A stretch of DNA of 64,000 nt from CAILUG01 sp903844415 (GTDB lineage: Bacteria; Pseudomonadota; Gammaproteobacteria; Pseudomonadales; Pseudohongiellaceae), in the NCBI GenBank assembly GCA_947477655.1, contig CANJTS010000004.1, positions 186,001-250,000 on the forward strand. The letters run 5' to 3'. Within the stretch, counting starts at the first letter, position 1. Every line of letters starts with the position of its first letter. The notes below the pieces were generated by a model. The model was not told where the DNA came from and did not search any database. It was given only the letters and a program-made list of their open reading frames with translations. Shown piece by piece: positions 8,185 through 17,340 of the stretch. Made by a program: the position numbers and the translations under genes.

Positions 8185-10359
8185 ATGATCAAAATATTTA
8201 ACAATGCTTTTTTGCCAACCATAATCAGCTCGGCAATGCTACTTGTCGCTTGTTCTGGGGAAAATAATCAAGCACCAGCGGCAGATGACGTAGCAGGTTC
8301 ATCAGCCACAGGTGCAACGGTACAACTCCAAAACTTAACTCCCTCACCTAACGCCAGCACTTTAGCCAATGCCGCTAACTCTGGCGAAGAATGGCTGACT
8401 TATGGGCGAGATTTTTACGAAAGCCGTTTCAGCCCGCTCACTCAGATCGATGCCAGTAATGTCAGCCAATTGGGCATGGCCTGGACTTTTGACACCGACT
8501 CCTTCCGTGGCCTTGAAGCAACCCCATTGATACATAACGGCATCATGTATGCCACCCGTCCCTGGAGCAGCGTGTTTGCCCTCGATGCTCGTACTGGTGA
8601 GCAACTGTGGGATTACGATCCACAGGTGGATCGCAGTATTGGCTGGAAGGCATGTTGTGATGTGGTCAACCGCGGAGTCGCTTTATACGAAGATAAAGTT
8701 TTTGTAGGCACAATTGACGGCCGCTTGATTGCACTAGATGCCATTACAGGTGCAGTGGTGTGGGATGTATTAACTGTTGACCCAGAACGTCCCTACACCA
8801 TCACCGGTGCGCCTAGAATTGCTGATGGCAAAGTCATTATCGGCAATGGTGGCGCAGAACTCGGCTCGCGGGGTTACGTTACAGCCTACGATGCTGAAAC
8901 TGGGGTAGAGGCTTGGCGTTTTTGGGTAGTGCCTGGCAATCCTGCTGATGGATTTGAAAATGAAGATGTAGAAAAAGCGGCTGCAACCTGGTCTGGCAAC
9001 TGGTGGGAAGTAGGTGGAGGTGGCAATTCATGGGATTCCATTATTTATGATCCCGAAGCGCGTTTGGTTTATATCGGTACAGGCAATGGTTCTCCTTGGA
9101 GTCATGAATTACGCAGTAACGGCGAAGGTGACAATTTGTATTTGTCTTCCATAGTGGCCTTAAATGTCGATGACGGTAGAGTAGCCTGGCACTACCAGAC
9201 TACACCTGCTGACAACTGGGACTACACCGCCGTACAGCCCCTGATGCTCGCAGATCTTCCTTTTAATGGTGTGGTGCGTAAGGTGATCATGCAGGCTCCT
9301 AAAAACGGCTTCTTCTATGTCTTGGATCGTATTACTGGCGATTTGATTTCTGCTGACCCTTATGCCGAAGTGACGTGGGCATCGGGCATTGATCTGGAAA
9401 GTGGCAGACCCATTGAAACGCCCCAAGCGCGTTATGAAAACGCCATCAGTTTTGTGATGCCCGGTCCCAGTGGCGCTCACAATTGGCATCCGATGTCTTT
9501 CAATCCGGTTACTGGTTTGATCTACCTGCCCACGATGCAGGGCACCAGCTTTCCATATTCCATCGAAGAAGGTTTTGTTCATAAACCGGGCACTTGGAAC
9601 ATAGGTGTGACTATGGGCACCATGGCCGGAATTCCGGCACGCCCCGAAGCAGAATATGCAGGTGGTACTGGCCCTGAGACTCGTTCCCCTGGGGCTCTAT
9701 TAGCCTGGGATCCGATTGCAAGAGAGCCACGCTGGGTCATTGATTATCCTTTCACGATTAATGGCGGCACACTGACCACCGCAGGCAACCTCGTGTTCCA
9801 GGGCGGTGCTGATGGAATGTTGCGGGCTTATTCTGCTGATGCTGGCGATTTACTGTGGCAGGTCGATCTTGGAGTGGGCATCATGGCGCCGCCGGTGACA
9901 TTCGAACTAGACGGCAAACAATATTTATCTGTACTTGTGGGCTGGGGTGGTTCTGCTGGTTTAATTGGACCTAACGATACTGGCGAATACAAACCCGAAG
10001 GCCGACTGTGGACCTTTGTTATTGGTGGCGACACTAATATCGTACCGGTCACAGGCCAAGCACTGCCTGAATTAACCCAACTACCATTCAACAGCGATGC
10101 CGCTTTATTGGCACACGGCGCAGATGTATACGGCAAACGTTGCATGATATGTCATGGTGCCGGTGGCGCTTCTGGTGGTGCACTTGCCGACTTGCGTTAT
10201 GCGGCTCCTGCTACTTATGACATTTTTACCAGCATCGTACGTGATGGTGCATATTCCGGTTTGGGTATGCCCAAACTGGGTGAATGGGTGAGTGATGATG
10301 ATGCTAATGCGGTAAAAAATTGGTTGTTGTCGCTCCGTGCTGGATTGATGACACAATAA
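8185..10359 (+). CDS. Lipoprotein PQQ-dependent alcohol dehydrogenase with C-terminal cytochrome c
   Basis: A 724-residue quinohemoprotein dehydrogenase. The signal peptide ends in LLVAC, so Cys23 should be lipidated and the enzyme membrane-tethered in the periplasm. The beta-propeller (about 65-620) has the vicinal disulfide Cys157-Cys158 that sits on PQQ, probable calcium ligands Glu225 (GAELGS) and Asn301, and catalytic Asp346 in NWDYT. The residue two after Asp346 is Thr, not the extra Asp of lanthanide-dependent enzymes. A CxxCH haem site lies at 653-657 with a likely Met695 ligand. Start 8185 is preceded by GGGAG; an earlier GTG at 8080 adds 35 non-family residues. The substrate is not readable from sequence. 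No PQQ synthesis genes are in the window. Confidence 0.9.
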   Translation: MIKIFNNAFLPTIISSAMLLVACSGENNQAPAADDVAGSSATGATVQLQNLTPSPNASTLANAANSGEEWLTYGRDFYESRFSPLTQIDASNVSQLGMAWTFDTDSFRGLEATPLIHNGIMYATRPWSSVFALDARTGEQLWDYDPQVDRSIGWKACCDVVNRGVALYEDKVFVGTIDGRLIALDAITGAVVWDVLTVDPERPYTITGAPRIADGKVIIGNGGAELGSRGYVTAYDAETGVEAWRFWVVPGNPADGFENEDVEKAAATWSGNWWEVGGGGNSWDSIIYDPEARLVYIGTGNGSPWSHELRSNGEGDNLYLSSIVALNVDDGRVAWHYQTTPADNWDYTAVQPLMLADLPFNGVVRKVIMQAPKNGFFYVLDRITGDLISADPYAEVTWASGIDLESGRPIETPQARYENAISFVMPGPSGAHNWHPMSFNPVTGLIYLPTMQGTSFPYSIEEGFVHKPGTWNIGVTMGTMAGIPARPEAEYAGGTGPETRSPGALLAWDPIAREPRWVIDYPFTINGGTLTTAGNLVFQGGADGMLRAYSADAGDLLWQVDLGVGIMAPPVTFELDGKQYLSVLVGWGGSAGLIGPNDTGEYKPEGRLWTFVIGGDTNIVPVTGQALPELTQLPFNSDAALLAHGADVYGKRCMICHGAGGASGGALADLRYAAPATYDIFTSIVRDGAYSGLGMPKLGEWVSDDDANAVKNWLLSLRAGLMTQ

Positions 10360-10381
10360 AATCAGAGTATCGAATCTTAAG

Positions 10382-10411
10382 GCCTGCTAAGCATAAAGCG
10401 GGCTTTTTTTT
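10382..10411 (+). terminator. Intrinsic terminator after the PQQ dehydrogenase gene
   Basis: GCCTGCT (10382-10388) pairs with AGCGGGC (10397-10403), including one G-U pair, followed by eight T residues. It lies 22 bases after the stop codon. Confidence 0.88.
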
Positions 10412-10589
10412 ATTAGACTGTTTATTACAAGCAGCCTAGCAATAAATTTAGTTTAAATCCTAAAATATCTGGTTTAGCCTCATTTACAAAATGACAGTTT
10501 ATTAAAGTTGTTAGTCATTTTTATATTATCGACATTTATCTATTTCACGCTTTATATGCCATCACAAATAATCATTAGCCAATTCTAAT

Positions 10590-10832
10590 CTATGGGCAAT
10601 TTGGGCTGTGGAAAAGTCTGTTCCAACATGAGGCTTGTTTGTGCAACTTCATACCATGATTAAAACCTTTGAAATTGCCATGCTATGAAGAGATCTTGCC
10701 TAGCTTCAGATGATGCAAACTAGACAACCTGCGGAAAACCAGCTTTTACTCCAACCGGGTTGCATGAGAGCGATGGTCAGAGTGATGTAAAAGGTAGAAA
10801 CGGCATTGTAGAGCGCGTTCTAGCATGACTAG
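10590..10832 (-). pseudogene. Decayed IS3-type transposase (OrfB) fragment
   Basis: One minus-strand frame contains a helix-like segment ending in ERAL, then LLHHSDHRS at about 10790-10767. That matches the HHSDRGSQY block around the second catalytic Asp of IS3-family transposases. Further on are CWN and LFHS, resembling the CWDNA..ESFFHSLK block near the C-terminus. Two internal stop codons and divergent residues between these blocks show it is not functional. No terminal inverted repeats or target duplication could be assigned. The call rests on short motifs only. Confidence 0.35.
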
Positions 10833-11167
10833 CCCCAACTCAAAACTGCGAAAAGCCAGCTTGAGTAATGTGCCTTACGACACATTATTGCTTATTATTT
10901 TTACCATAACTGATTTGGCTCTCGCGACTTTGAAATTCAAAAAATGATTGCATTAATTTCATCTTTATTGAAATAAATCTATAAAAATGTCTTTGTAGGA
11001 CTTCCCCTAAACGTTAAAAAATGGGTACGTTTAAACTAAAACATTACAGATGATAACTAACAGAGCAATGCAAAAGTAATGGATGAAGAGTGTACGCAGA
11101 GTAGATAGGGGAAGAGTGATTAGAAGGGGACTAAAAGATATGAGAAAAGTCGACTTGTATATTGTTA

Positions 11168-11196
11168 ATCCCGGATCAGGAAACCATCCCCGGGAT
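11168..11196. other. Inverted repeat downstream of the TonB2-type operon
   Basis: ATCCCGG (11168-11174) and CCGGGAT (11190-11196) form a perfect 7-bp stem about 50 bases past the stop of the last minus-strand gene. There is no T-run after it, so it would be a weak or factor-dependent terminator at best. Confidence 0.3.
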
Positions 11197-11246
11197 CAAA
11201 TTTGAGAAACACTTAACAAACAGTAACATCTGCACTAACAACTAAG

Positions 11247-12644
11247 CTAGTTACCCAAGCGATGCGCCATAAGTCTAGTGCTTTGTTCCTCGAGCACATG
11301 TATTACGCCTTTGGAAAGTGATACCAAACCAGCATTGAGAAATAGTAAAGGAATAGCAACACCCAAACCTAGTACAGTTGCAATCATTGCCTGTCCAATA
11401 CCCTGAGCCATCAATTTTGGATCACTGGAACCAGATGCTGTAATACTGTCGAACGTGAGGATCATACCGATAACAGTACCAATCAGACCTAACAACGGAC
11501 CAGCAGCAACCGCTAAGCGCAAGAAAGATTGGAAGCGTTCTAGCTTTGGAAGCTCTCGCAATACCGCTTCAGAAATTCGAAGCTCAACAACCTCAGCGCG
11601 TTCATTAATAAAATTACGGTTTTTATCGCCGGTTACCTCAATAAGCATTCGTCCAAGACAATTGTTTTTGATAGGTACATTTAATTTCTTTAATTGCGAA
11701 GCAACGGCGGATCTTGCCATAAAGAGGTAGACATATTGAAAGAGAGCAACCAATACACCAATACAACCAACAAAAACTATTACCCAACCTACTACTTCTC
11801 CATTCTGAATACGCTCTATCACATCAGGCCGCTCAACATACAAGGAAAGTAATGCACCCCTAGCTGGATCAACCATTGCACGTATATAGCCAGTGTCTTG
11901 AGTAGAATTTTGAAGATCAGACGCAAGTGTCATCAAGGCTTTTTCAGCCGGTTGTCGGCTAATAGTGGCCAAGGTACCTTCACCTGTTAAGTAGCCTAGA
12001 TATTCATTATTAGCTACCGCTCCATAGGATCCAATTCGTACGATTTCTTCTTCTATTGAAGTTACTCCATCAGCCTGCAAAACTGGAGATTTATAACGGG
12101 TTACTTCTCCGTCTGCTTTCATTTCGCCCATCAATTCAAACCACATTCTCTCGAGATCAATGATTGATGGTAATGCGGTCGATGAAGCTATTCTGCGCAT
12201 AAAATCCAAACGATTTTCTTCACCAGCGGCAAGAACTATCTGAGTATTGATTAACGAATCTGTTAAAACACCAGAAGCATCGCCCGCAATCTGCCTTGTT
12301 ACACCAAATAACTCGCCCAAATTACCTTGGTTTACGCGCAACAACTCATTGATTTCATCTATTCTTATTCTGTTATCGCCAATGCGTGTATTAAGAGTGT
12401 TACTTAAATTTTCTGCAGTATTACGCTTGGCTAAAGTGTCTTTATAAAGTTTATCCTGTGCTTCCTTAGCAGCACGAAACGTTGATTCCCGTTGCGTAGC
12501 AATTTTTGCTTGTGCAGACGAATCTGCACGAACTTTATCCATTAGCTCATCAAGGGTTAACGCTGTGGCGTAGCCAGCCACACCGCTTAAGCAGGATACG
12601 ACAAATACTGATATTAACTTCGAGAATAACATTCTGTACTTCAT
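11247..12644 (-). CDS. Second TtpC-like MotA/TolQ/ExbB-family protein
   Basis: A 465-residue paralogue of the protein at 15955-17340. It has a signal peptide (residues 1-28), a periplasmic coiled-coil-rich region (about 30-115) with the shared NLGELFGVTRQIAGD block, and a mixed domain. Three membrane segments follow near 286-308, 370-395 and 412-436, carrying the family motif LRLAVAAGPLLGLIGTVIGM. TtpC proteins in vibrios work with TonB2, ExbB2 and ExbD2 to energise outer-membrane receptors. It is the last gene of the cluster, 78 bases after the TPR gene, so it is either co-transcribed or weakly separate. Two TtpC-like genes in one cluster is unusual. It may replace the first under other conditions or form mixed complexes. 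Confidence 0.8.
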   Translation of the reverse strand: MKYRMLFSKLISVFVVSCLSGVAGYATALTLDELMDKVRADSSAQAKIATQRESTFRAAKEAQDKLYKDTLAKRNTAENLSNTLNTRIGDNRIRIDEINELLRVNQGNLGELFGVTRQIAGDASGVLTDSLINTQIVLAAGEENRLDFMRRIASSTALPSIIDLERMWFELMGEMKADGEVTRYKSPVLQADGVTSIEEEIVRIGSYGAVANNEYLGYLTGEGTLATISRQPAEKALMTLASDLQNSTQDTGYIRAMVDPARGALLSLYVERPDVIERIQNGEVVGWVIVFVGCIGVLVALFQYVYLFMARSAVASQLKKLNVPIKNNCLGRMLIEVTGDKNRNFINERAEVVELRISEAVLRELPKLERFQSFLRLAVAAGPLLGLIGTVIGMILTFDSITASGSSDPKLMAQGIGQAMIATVLGLGVAIPLLFLNAGLVSLSKGVIHVLEEQSTRLMAHRLGN

Positions 12645-12722
12645 GCTTATTTTCTTCCCTTTATTCTTCTGGCAAATTGTATAAACAAAGATTTTAAGTG
12701 GATTTTTATTTCCAATTTACAA

Positions 12723-13979
12723 TTAGCGGACTTTGCTTTCAATTAATTGAATATAGCCATTTGCTGTATTTTTTTGATTATCTGACGACCGAGCACGTTC
12801 TAAAAACGTACGAGCTTCAGTATATTTTTCCTGGTTATACAGAGAGATCCCAAGCATGAGCTGTGCATAGGCTTGGTCTCTTAAATCCCCTTTATCCAAG
12901 CCACTTTTAATTGCGACGGCAGCGGCATCCCATTCCTCTAGTTGCATATTGACTTCACCAAGCCGAACATAGGTATTACCGTTTTCGGCAAGTTTCGCTG
13001 CACTGTTCAAAACCGGTAAAGCGTTTTTATATTCTCTTGCAGCAACCCAGGAATTTGCCAAGCTTTCGTAATATTTGACATCTGTTGTAATCAGTTTTTT
13101 ATCGCCAGCATCAGCTAATACTGTAGCAGCAGCGAAGGGCATATCTTGCACCATCATCATGTCTGCAAGACGACGCAGTTCCGCGTCTTCAGTCAACATA
13201 CCTGAATAATAGGCAAATTGCATAATGACCAAGGCATTTTCAAAGTCTTCTAATGTTGCATACACAGAAGACAGCTGTAGCCAATAAACTTTTTTGTCTG
13301 GAAATAAATTTACCATCTGCTTAAGAACCACCAAAGCACCTTGGTAATCTTCTTTTTGGAGCAATAGAGCCTGTACCAGCTGTAACCAACTTTCTTGTGG
13401 GGGACTGGTTAGCTCTACTGCTTTTCTAGCATGAGGCAGGGCTTCATCAAATTTGTCCTGCGAGTAGTAAGCTACGGCCAACAAATAATAAGGACCAGAA
13501 GTGACCGTAGGGGTGGATGCAATCCACTTCTCCATGGCAGCAGCACCTTCTGGCCATCTTTCTTCAGACATAAACATCTGAGCTATCTGATAACGAGCTT
13601 GCGAATCTTCTTGTTCGTTCAAGCCGCCTGAATCAATAGCTGCCTGCATGTGAGCGCGCGCACCATCAAAATTTTCTTCACCAAAATCTAGTGATGCCAG
13701 CATCTGTTCAACACGGCTTTTCTCGTAGGGGCTTAGCCTTTCCAGATTCAATTCACCTAACTTTGCCCTTGCAGCTGCATTGTTGTCTGCATTAAGAAAC
13801 TCGATAGCTTCGGTGAGAATCTCTCCCGTACGGGCGTCAATTGTTGGCCCGCTACTAGCTTCTTCATCATTTTTACCCGCACGCCCACCACCTTGAGCAA
13901 ATAATGTTTGAGACATAGCTAAAGCAAGAAGAAAAAAAACAACTGTTTTAGAAAATGTATTAGATATTTTGGTAAACAT
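12723..13979 (-). CDS. Secreted tetratricopeptide-repeat protein of the TonB2 cluster
   Basis: A 418-residue protein with a signal peptide (hydrophobic residues 12-28), so it is exported. The rest is helical and contains many TPR-like units, for example GPYYLLAVAYYSQDKFDEALPHARKAVEL near 192-220, and similar units near 235, 330 and 380. TPR proteins of this kind commonly end TtpC-type tonB2 operons, where they are thought to be accessory scaffolds. The gene starts 3 bases after the tonB stop, behind GAGGA, pointing to tight co-translation. The molecular partner is not known from sequence. Confidence 0.8.
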   Translation of the reverse strand: MFTKISNTFSKTVVFFLLALAMSQTLFAQGGGRAGKNDEEASSGPTIDARTGEILTEAIEFLNADNNAAARAKLGELNLERLSPYEKSRVEQMLASLDFGEENFDGARAHMQAAIDSGGLNEQEDSQARYQIAQMFMSEERWPEGAAAMEKWIASTPTVTSGPYYLLAVAYYSQDKFDEALPHARKAVELTSPPQESWLQLVQALLLQKEDYQGALVVLKQMVNLFPDKKVYWLQLSSVYATLEDFENALVIMQFAYYSGMLTEDAELRRLADMMMVQDMPFAAATVLADAGDKKLITTDVKYYESLANSWVAAREYKNALPVLNSAAKLAENGNTYVRLGEVNMQLEEWDAAAVAIKSGLDKGDLRDQAYAQLMLGISLYNQEKYTEARTFLERARSSDNQKNTANGYIQLIESKVR

Positions 13980-13982
13980 GAT

Positions 13983-14594
13983 TTATTCGTCCTCAAGTTG
14001 GAAGCGGAGGATCGTTTGAACGCCCTTTCGTTGTACCGCTACCGCACCCTCGACTTTGGGGTTATAACGCCAACGAGTTATCGCTTTAATTGCAGCATCA
14101 TCAAAAACATTTTTTGGGCTAGAATCTACCACTGTAGCATCAATCACCGAGCCAGTTTCACTAATGGTAAATTGAACCTGAACCCAACCTTCGATGCCTC
14201 GACTCAAAGCTCTTGGTGGGTAATCAGGATTAATCCTGACCAATGGTATTACATCACGATCATTGCCAGCAGAAAGGCTCATTCCCGTGGTAGCACCACC
14301 GACATCTATTGTTGGTGCCAAGGTCACTAAATTTCCATCCACACCACTGTCTGAGACATTGATAGAGGGTGTTTCAGGAACAACAGGAGGTCGCTCTAGC
14401 TCTACTTCAATCTCACGCAGTGTTTCAGTAGCTGAATCCTGACGCATACGGGTAAATTCAATTTGTCTTGCCTCAATCGTATCGATTTCGAAAGCGACAT
14501 TGGTAAGTGAATACAAGGCCCAGAACATAGTTGAATTCAGTAACAATCCAATTGCGATGGCTATAGGGAAACGAAGTCCTGTTAAAAATGACAT
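13983..14594 (-). CDS. tonB2: TonB2-type energy transducer
   Basis: A 203-residue protein with one N-terminal membrane anchor (about residues 8-32), a short periplasmic spacer with only a small proline-rich stretch (RPPVVPETP), and a C-terminal TonB domain from about 115. That domain has the core NPDYPPRALSRGIEGWVQVQFTI, followed by the VVDSSP and AIKAITRWRYNP segments. It should carry proton-motive energy from the ExbB/ExbD complex to TonB-dependent receptors. The short spacer is typical of TonB2 rather than long TonB1 proteins. A strong GGGAGG site precedes the ATG and overlaps the end of the upstream exbD. Confidence 0.92.
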   Translation of the reverse strand: MSFLTGLRFPIAIAIGLLLNSTMFWALYSLTNVAFEIDTIEARQIEFTRMRQDSATETLREIEVELERPPVVPETPSINVSDSGVDGNLVTLAPTIDVGGATTGMSLSAGNDRDVIPLVRINPDYPPRALSRGIEGWVQVQFTISETGSVIDATVVDSSPKNVFDDAAIKAITRWRYNPKVEGAVAVQRKGVQTILRFQLEDE

Positions 14595-14597
14595 GGA

Positions 14598-15011
14598 TTA
14601 ACCTCCCGTAGGTGTTGCTGCAATAGAAACTTCTCTGATGCCACCCTGCCGGATTTCATCCATTACTCGCGCCAAGACACTTGCCTGGGATGCCTGATCA
14701 GCCACAATAACTGCACTATCATCAGGTCTCTCAATATGTAGACGTTCGATAACGCCACGCACTTCTCGCAAATCTACTTGCTTACGATCCATCCAAATAT
14801 CTCCGTTTTCGCGTATAGCAACCAAAATGTTGCCGCTTTCACGATGTTCTGCCGTGGAGGCATTTGGGCGAACAACTGTTACACCGGCCTCTTTGATAAA
14901 GGAGGTGGTGATGATAAAAAATATTAGCAAGTTGAGAACGAAGTCCAGCATTGGCGCGAGGTCAATGCCATGATCTTCACCTTCATTGGAGCTCAAACGA
15001 TGTGATTTCAT
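14598..15011 (-). CDS. exbD: ExbD-family proton-channel subunit (second copy)
   Basis: A 137-residue protein with a cytoplasmic N-terminus, one membrane helix starting at IDLAPMLDFVLNLLIFFIIT (the Asp in PMLD is the expected proton-carrying residue), and a periplasmic ExbD fold with IAVRENGDIWMDRK and VIVADQASQASVLARVMDEIRQGGI. It partners ExbB and TtpC to use proton flow. It is directly downstream of a very similar exbD (15031-15438). The two share the membrane helix but differ in the periplasmic part, suggesting a heteromeric ExbD pair rather than an accidental copy. Confidence 0.92.
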   Translation of the reverse strand: MKSHRLSSNEGEDHGIDLAPMLDFVLNLLIFFIITTSFIKEAGVTVVRPNASTAEHRESGNILVAIRENGDIWMDRKQVDLREVRGVIERLHIERPDDSAVIVADQASQASVLARVMDEIRQGGIREVSIAATPTGG

Positions 15012-15030
15012 TTTTGGTTACCTGATACAA

Positions 15031-15438
15031 CTAGCCGGAGGTACTAAAAGTAATATTAAAAATTCCGCCCAAGCGAACCTGGTCAACAACACCCATGATG
15101 ACCCCGGTTTTAGCCGCATCATCTGCAATTATCAGCACACCAGTTTCTGGATTAATCGCTTTAAGGCGCTCAACATTGGCACGTACCGCACGCACATCCA
15201 CTACACGGTTATCGACAAAAATATCGCCCGCATCAGTAATTTGTATTTGGATACTGCTACCTTCAGAGTTTGATTGCTGCAACTCTGTAGGACGATTTAC
15301 CGACAAGCCAAATTCTTTTACAAAAATAGCTGTGATAATGAAGAAAATCAGTAGGTTCAGCACAAAATCCAGCATGGGCGCAAGATCTATCCCATGCGAG
15401 GAATCGTGAGAATCAGAATTATGTCGACGCATTCTCAT
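15031..15438 (-). CDS. exbD: ExbD-family proton-channel subunit (first copy)
   Basis: A 135-residue ExbD with the same HGIDLAPMLDFVLNLLIFFIIT membrane segment as its neighbour, including the key Asp. The periplasmic part has IQITDAGDIFVDNRVVD, VLIIADDAAKTGVIMGVVDQVRLGGI. The start lies 2 bases past the exbB stop; the second exbD begins 19 bases after this stop. It is probably the primary partner of the ExbB at 15441-15962. Confidence 0.93.
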   Translation of the reverse strand: MRMRRHNSDSHDSSHGIDLAPMLDFVLNLLIFFIITAIFVKEFGLSVNRPTELQQSNSEGSSIQIQITDAGDIFVDNRVVDVRAVRANVERLKAINPETGVLIIADDAAKTGVIMGVVDQVRLGGIFNITFSTSG

Positions 15439-15440
15439 AA

Positions 15441-15962
15441 TCAGAAGCTCAATTTATCGGAGAGTATTTCGGTTTCTGTTCGTGCACGGGTTCGGAAATA
15501 ATGCACTGGATATAATCCACTGATGCTTACTGCTAAACCAGTCATTGTGCAAATCATCGCATGTGAAACGCCGCTTGCCATGGTCTGTGCATCAGCTGAT
15601 CCACGTAACGCCATTGAATCAAACACTTCTAACATGCCACTTACAGTACCCACCAAGCCCAACAAAGGAGAAAGCGGCACCAATACCTGCATAATCGGAA
15701 AGCCATTGTTCATAGCTGCATTTAAGCGTGAAATCATCATGCGCCTGATCTGTCTGGCACACCATGAAGTATGGTCAGCGCGTGCATTCCACTTGTTGCT
15801 CAACTCTTTGGATCGCGAAGGTAAAACCGTCACAAAGTACAAGTACCGCTCTAAAATAATTGCCCAAAGCAAAACGCCTGAAGCAAAAATTCCGAACACG
15901 AACGGGCCACCTTCACCTACCAGTGAAAGAACAGCTGCATACAGATTGAATTGCTCAAACAT
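15441..15962 (-). CDS. exbB: ExbB2-type proton-channel subunit
   Basis: A 173-residue MotA/TolQ/ExbB-family membrane protein, the short ExbB2 form. Membrane segments lie near 15-36, about 88-110 (MQVLVPLSPLLGLVGTVSGMLEVF, the family signature) and about 130-152. The start chosen at 15962 gives MFEQFNLY and overlaps the end of ttpC by 8 bases. A longer frame to 16025 lies wholly inside ttpC and adds 21 residues unlike the family. It forms the channel with ExbD that energises TonB. Confidence 0.92.
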   Translation of the reverse strand: MFEQFNLYAAVLSLVGEGGPFVFGIFASGVLLWAIILERYLYFVTVLPSRSKELSNKWNARADHTSWCARQIRRMMISRLNAAMNNGFPIMQVLVPLSPLLGLVGTVSGMLEVFDSMALRGSADAQTMASGVSHAMICTMTGLAVSISGLYPVHYFRTRARTETEILSDKLSF

Positions 15963-17340
15963 GTTTACGCTTCTCAATGTTTTCAGCCAGAATTCCAGTG
16001 CTTTGTTCATCAAGAATTTGCACAATGGAACGCGACAAAGAGTTCAGTAGAGCGCCCGCAAACAACAGCGGTACCGCTATACCGAGACCCAATACTGTTG
16101 CAATCATGGCCTGACCAATACCGTTAGCCATCAATTTCGGATCACTAGAACCGGACTCGGTAATACTTTGGAAAGTAATAATCATACCTACTACCGTTCC
16201 TACCAGACCCAACAAGGGACCCGCCGCAACAGCTAGCCGCAAGAAAGGCTGAAACCTTTCCAAACTTGGCACTTCTTTCATTACAGCTTCAGATATACGC
16301 AACTCAGCCACTTCTGAATCTTCTTCAATTTTGCCGCCATCACCTTTGAACGACAGTAGTACTCGTCCCAAGGCATTATTATTTATGGGTTTTTGAAGAT
16401 TTTTCATTTGTGCTGTAACTGCCATTCTTGACCTAACCAGATAGATCAACTGGTAAATGAAAGCTAACAAACCAAGCGTACCAACTACAATAATGACGTA
16501 GCCAACCTCTTCGCCTTTCTCAATTCTCTCTCCAATGGTAGGTCGTTCTACGTATAGGCTGGTCAATACACCTCTAGTCGAGTCCACTACGCCCGTTACA
16601 TAACCCTGGGTGGCAGAATGTAATTGCGCCGCATCTGCCAGAAATTCTTCGGGCAGTTGACGTGGCATTATGCTTAACCGAGACAGATTGGGAATATAAG
16701 CTAGAAATTGACCATCAGCAGTTGCCGTAAAAGGACCAATACGCACAACCTCAGCAGTAAGCGCATCACCGTTAGGCTCTACAACAGTACCCGTGTAGCG
16801 AGCAACCTCACCACTTGCAGTCATTTCGCGCTGAATTTCGAACCAAACACGCTCAAGCTGTGCTATTGACGCAATTGTGTCTTGCTGTGAGAAATCACGC
16901 AAAAACGCAACTCGACTGTCTTCGCTGGCATATTGCGCATTGACCAATGATTGCTCAAGAATCGTTGAAGAATCACCAGCAACTTGACGCGCTAGGCCAA
17001 ACAACTCACCCAAGCCCAAAGTATTAGCTTTTTCACGCATCTCGACATTCAGCGTACTGATTTGCAAATCATTAGCCGAAAACTGATTGGTTTTTTCCTG
17101 TACAGCCGCCTGAATCTGGGTACGGGTGGCGGCCGCTTCTCGCATTAACCGCTGCTGGTCAGCAGCTGCAGTGGCATTGAAATCTGTAATGCGCTGCTGG
17201 AAAAGTGCGGTCTCAGCTTCACGAACCGACCGGGCCTGGTCAAGCACATCATTCAGCGTCTGAGCTTGTATTGCTGCGCTCAAAACTACCGACGACAGCA
17301 GAATTACACTGCTACAAATATTAAGAATTCTATTGTTCAT
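15955..17340 (-). CDS. ttpC: TtpC-like MotA/TolQ/ExbB-family protein
   Basis: A 461-residue protein with a signal peptide (about 1-26), a periplasmic coiled-coil segment (about 28-110), a central domain with NLSRLSIMPRQ, and three membrane helices near 283-305, 366-392 and 407-433. The ExbB-type motif LRLAVAAGPLLGLVGTVVGM lies in the second. This layout is that of TtpC, a required fourth component of vibrio TonB2 systems. The start overlaps the DUF3450 stop as TAATG and the stop overlaps exbB, so the genes are translationally coupled. Confidence 0.9.
   Translation of the reverse strand: MNNRILNICSSVILLSSVVLSAAIQAQTLNDVLDQARSVREAETALFQQRITDFNATAAADQQRLMREAAATRTQIQAAVQEKTNQFSANDLQISTLNVEMREKANTLGLGELFGLARQVAGDSSTILEQSLVNAQYASEDSRVAFLRDFSQQDTIASIAQLERVWFEIQREMTASGEVARYTGTVVEPNGDALTAEVVRIGPFTATADGQFLAYIPNLSRLSIMPRQLPEEFLADAAQLHSATQGYVTGVVDSTRGVLTSLYVERPTIGERIEKGEEVGYVIIVVGTLGLLAFIYQLIYLVRSRMAVTAQMKNLQKPINNNALGRVLLSFKGDGGKIEEDSEVAELRISEAVMKEVPSLERFQPFLRLAVAAGPLLGLVGTVVGMIITFQSITESGSSDPKLMANGIGQAMIATVLGLGIAVPLLFAGALLNSLSRSIVQILDEQSTGILAENIEKRKHV

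Larger units (their letters stand above)
10412..11246. other. 835-base gene-poor gap with probable insertion-sequence debris
   Basis: No credible open gene was found on either strand. The gap is AT-rich at its ends. It contains a translated remnant resembling an IS3-type transposase (10590-10832, minus), an imperfect 17-base direct repeat (10729-10745 and 10846-10862, 15 of 17 bases equal) and a 7-bp inverted repeat at 11168-11196. These suggest remains of an old insertion beside the TonB2 operon. Confidence 0.5.
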
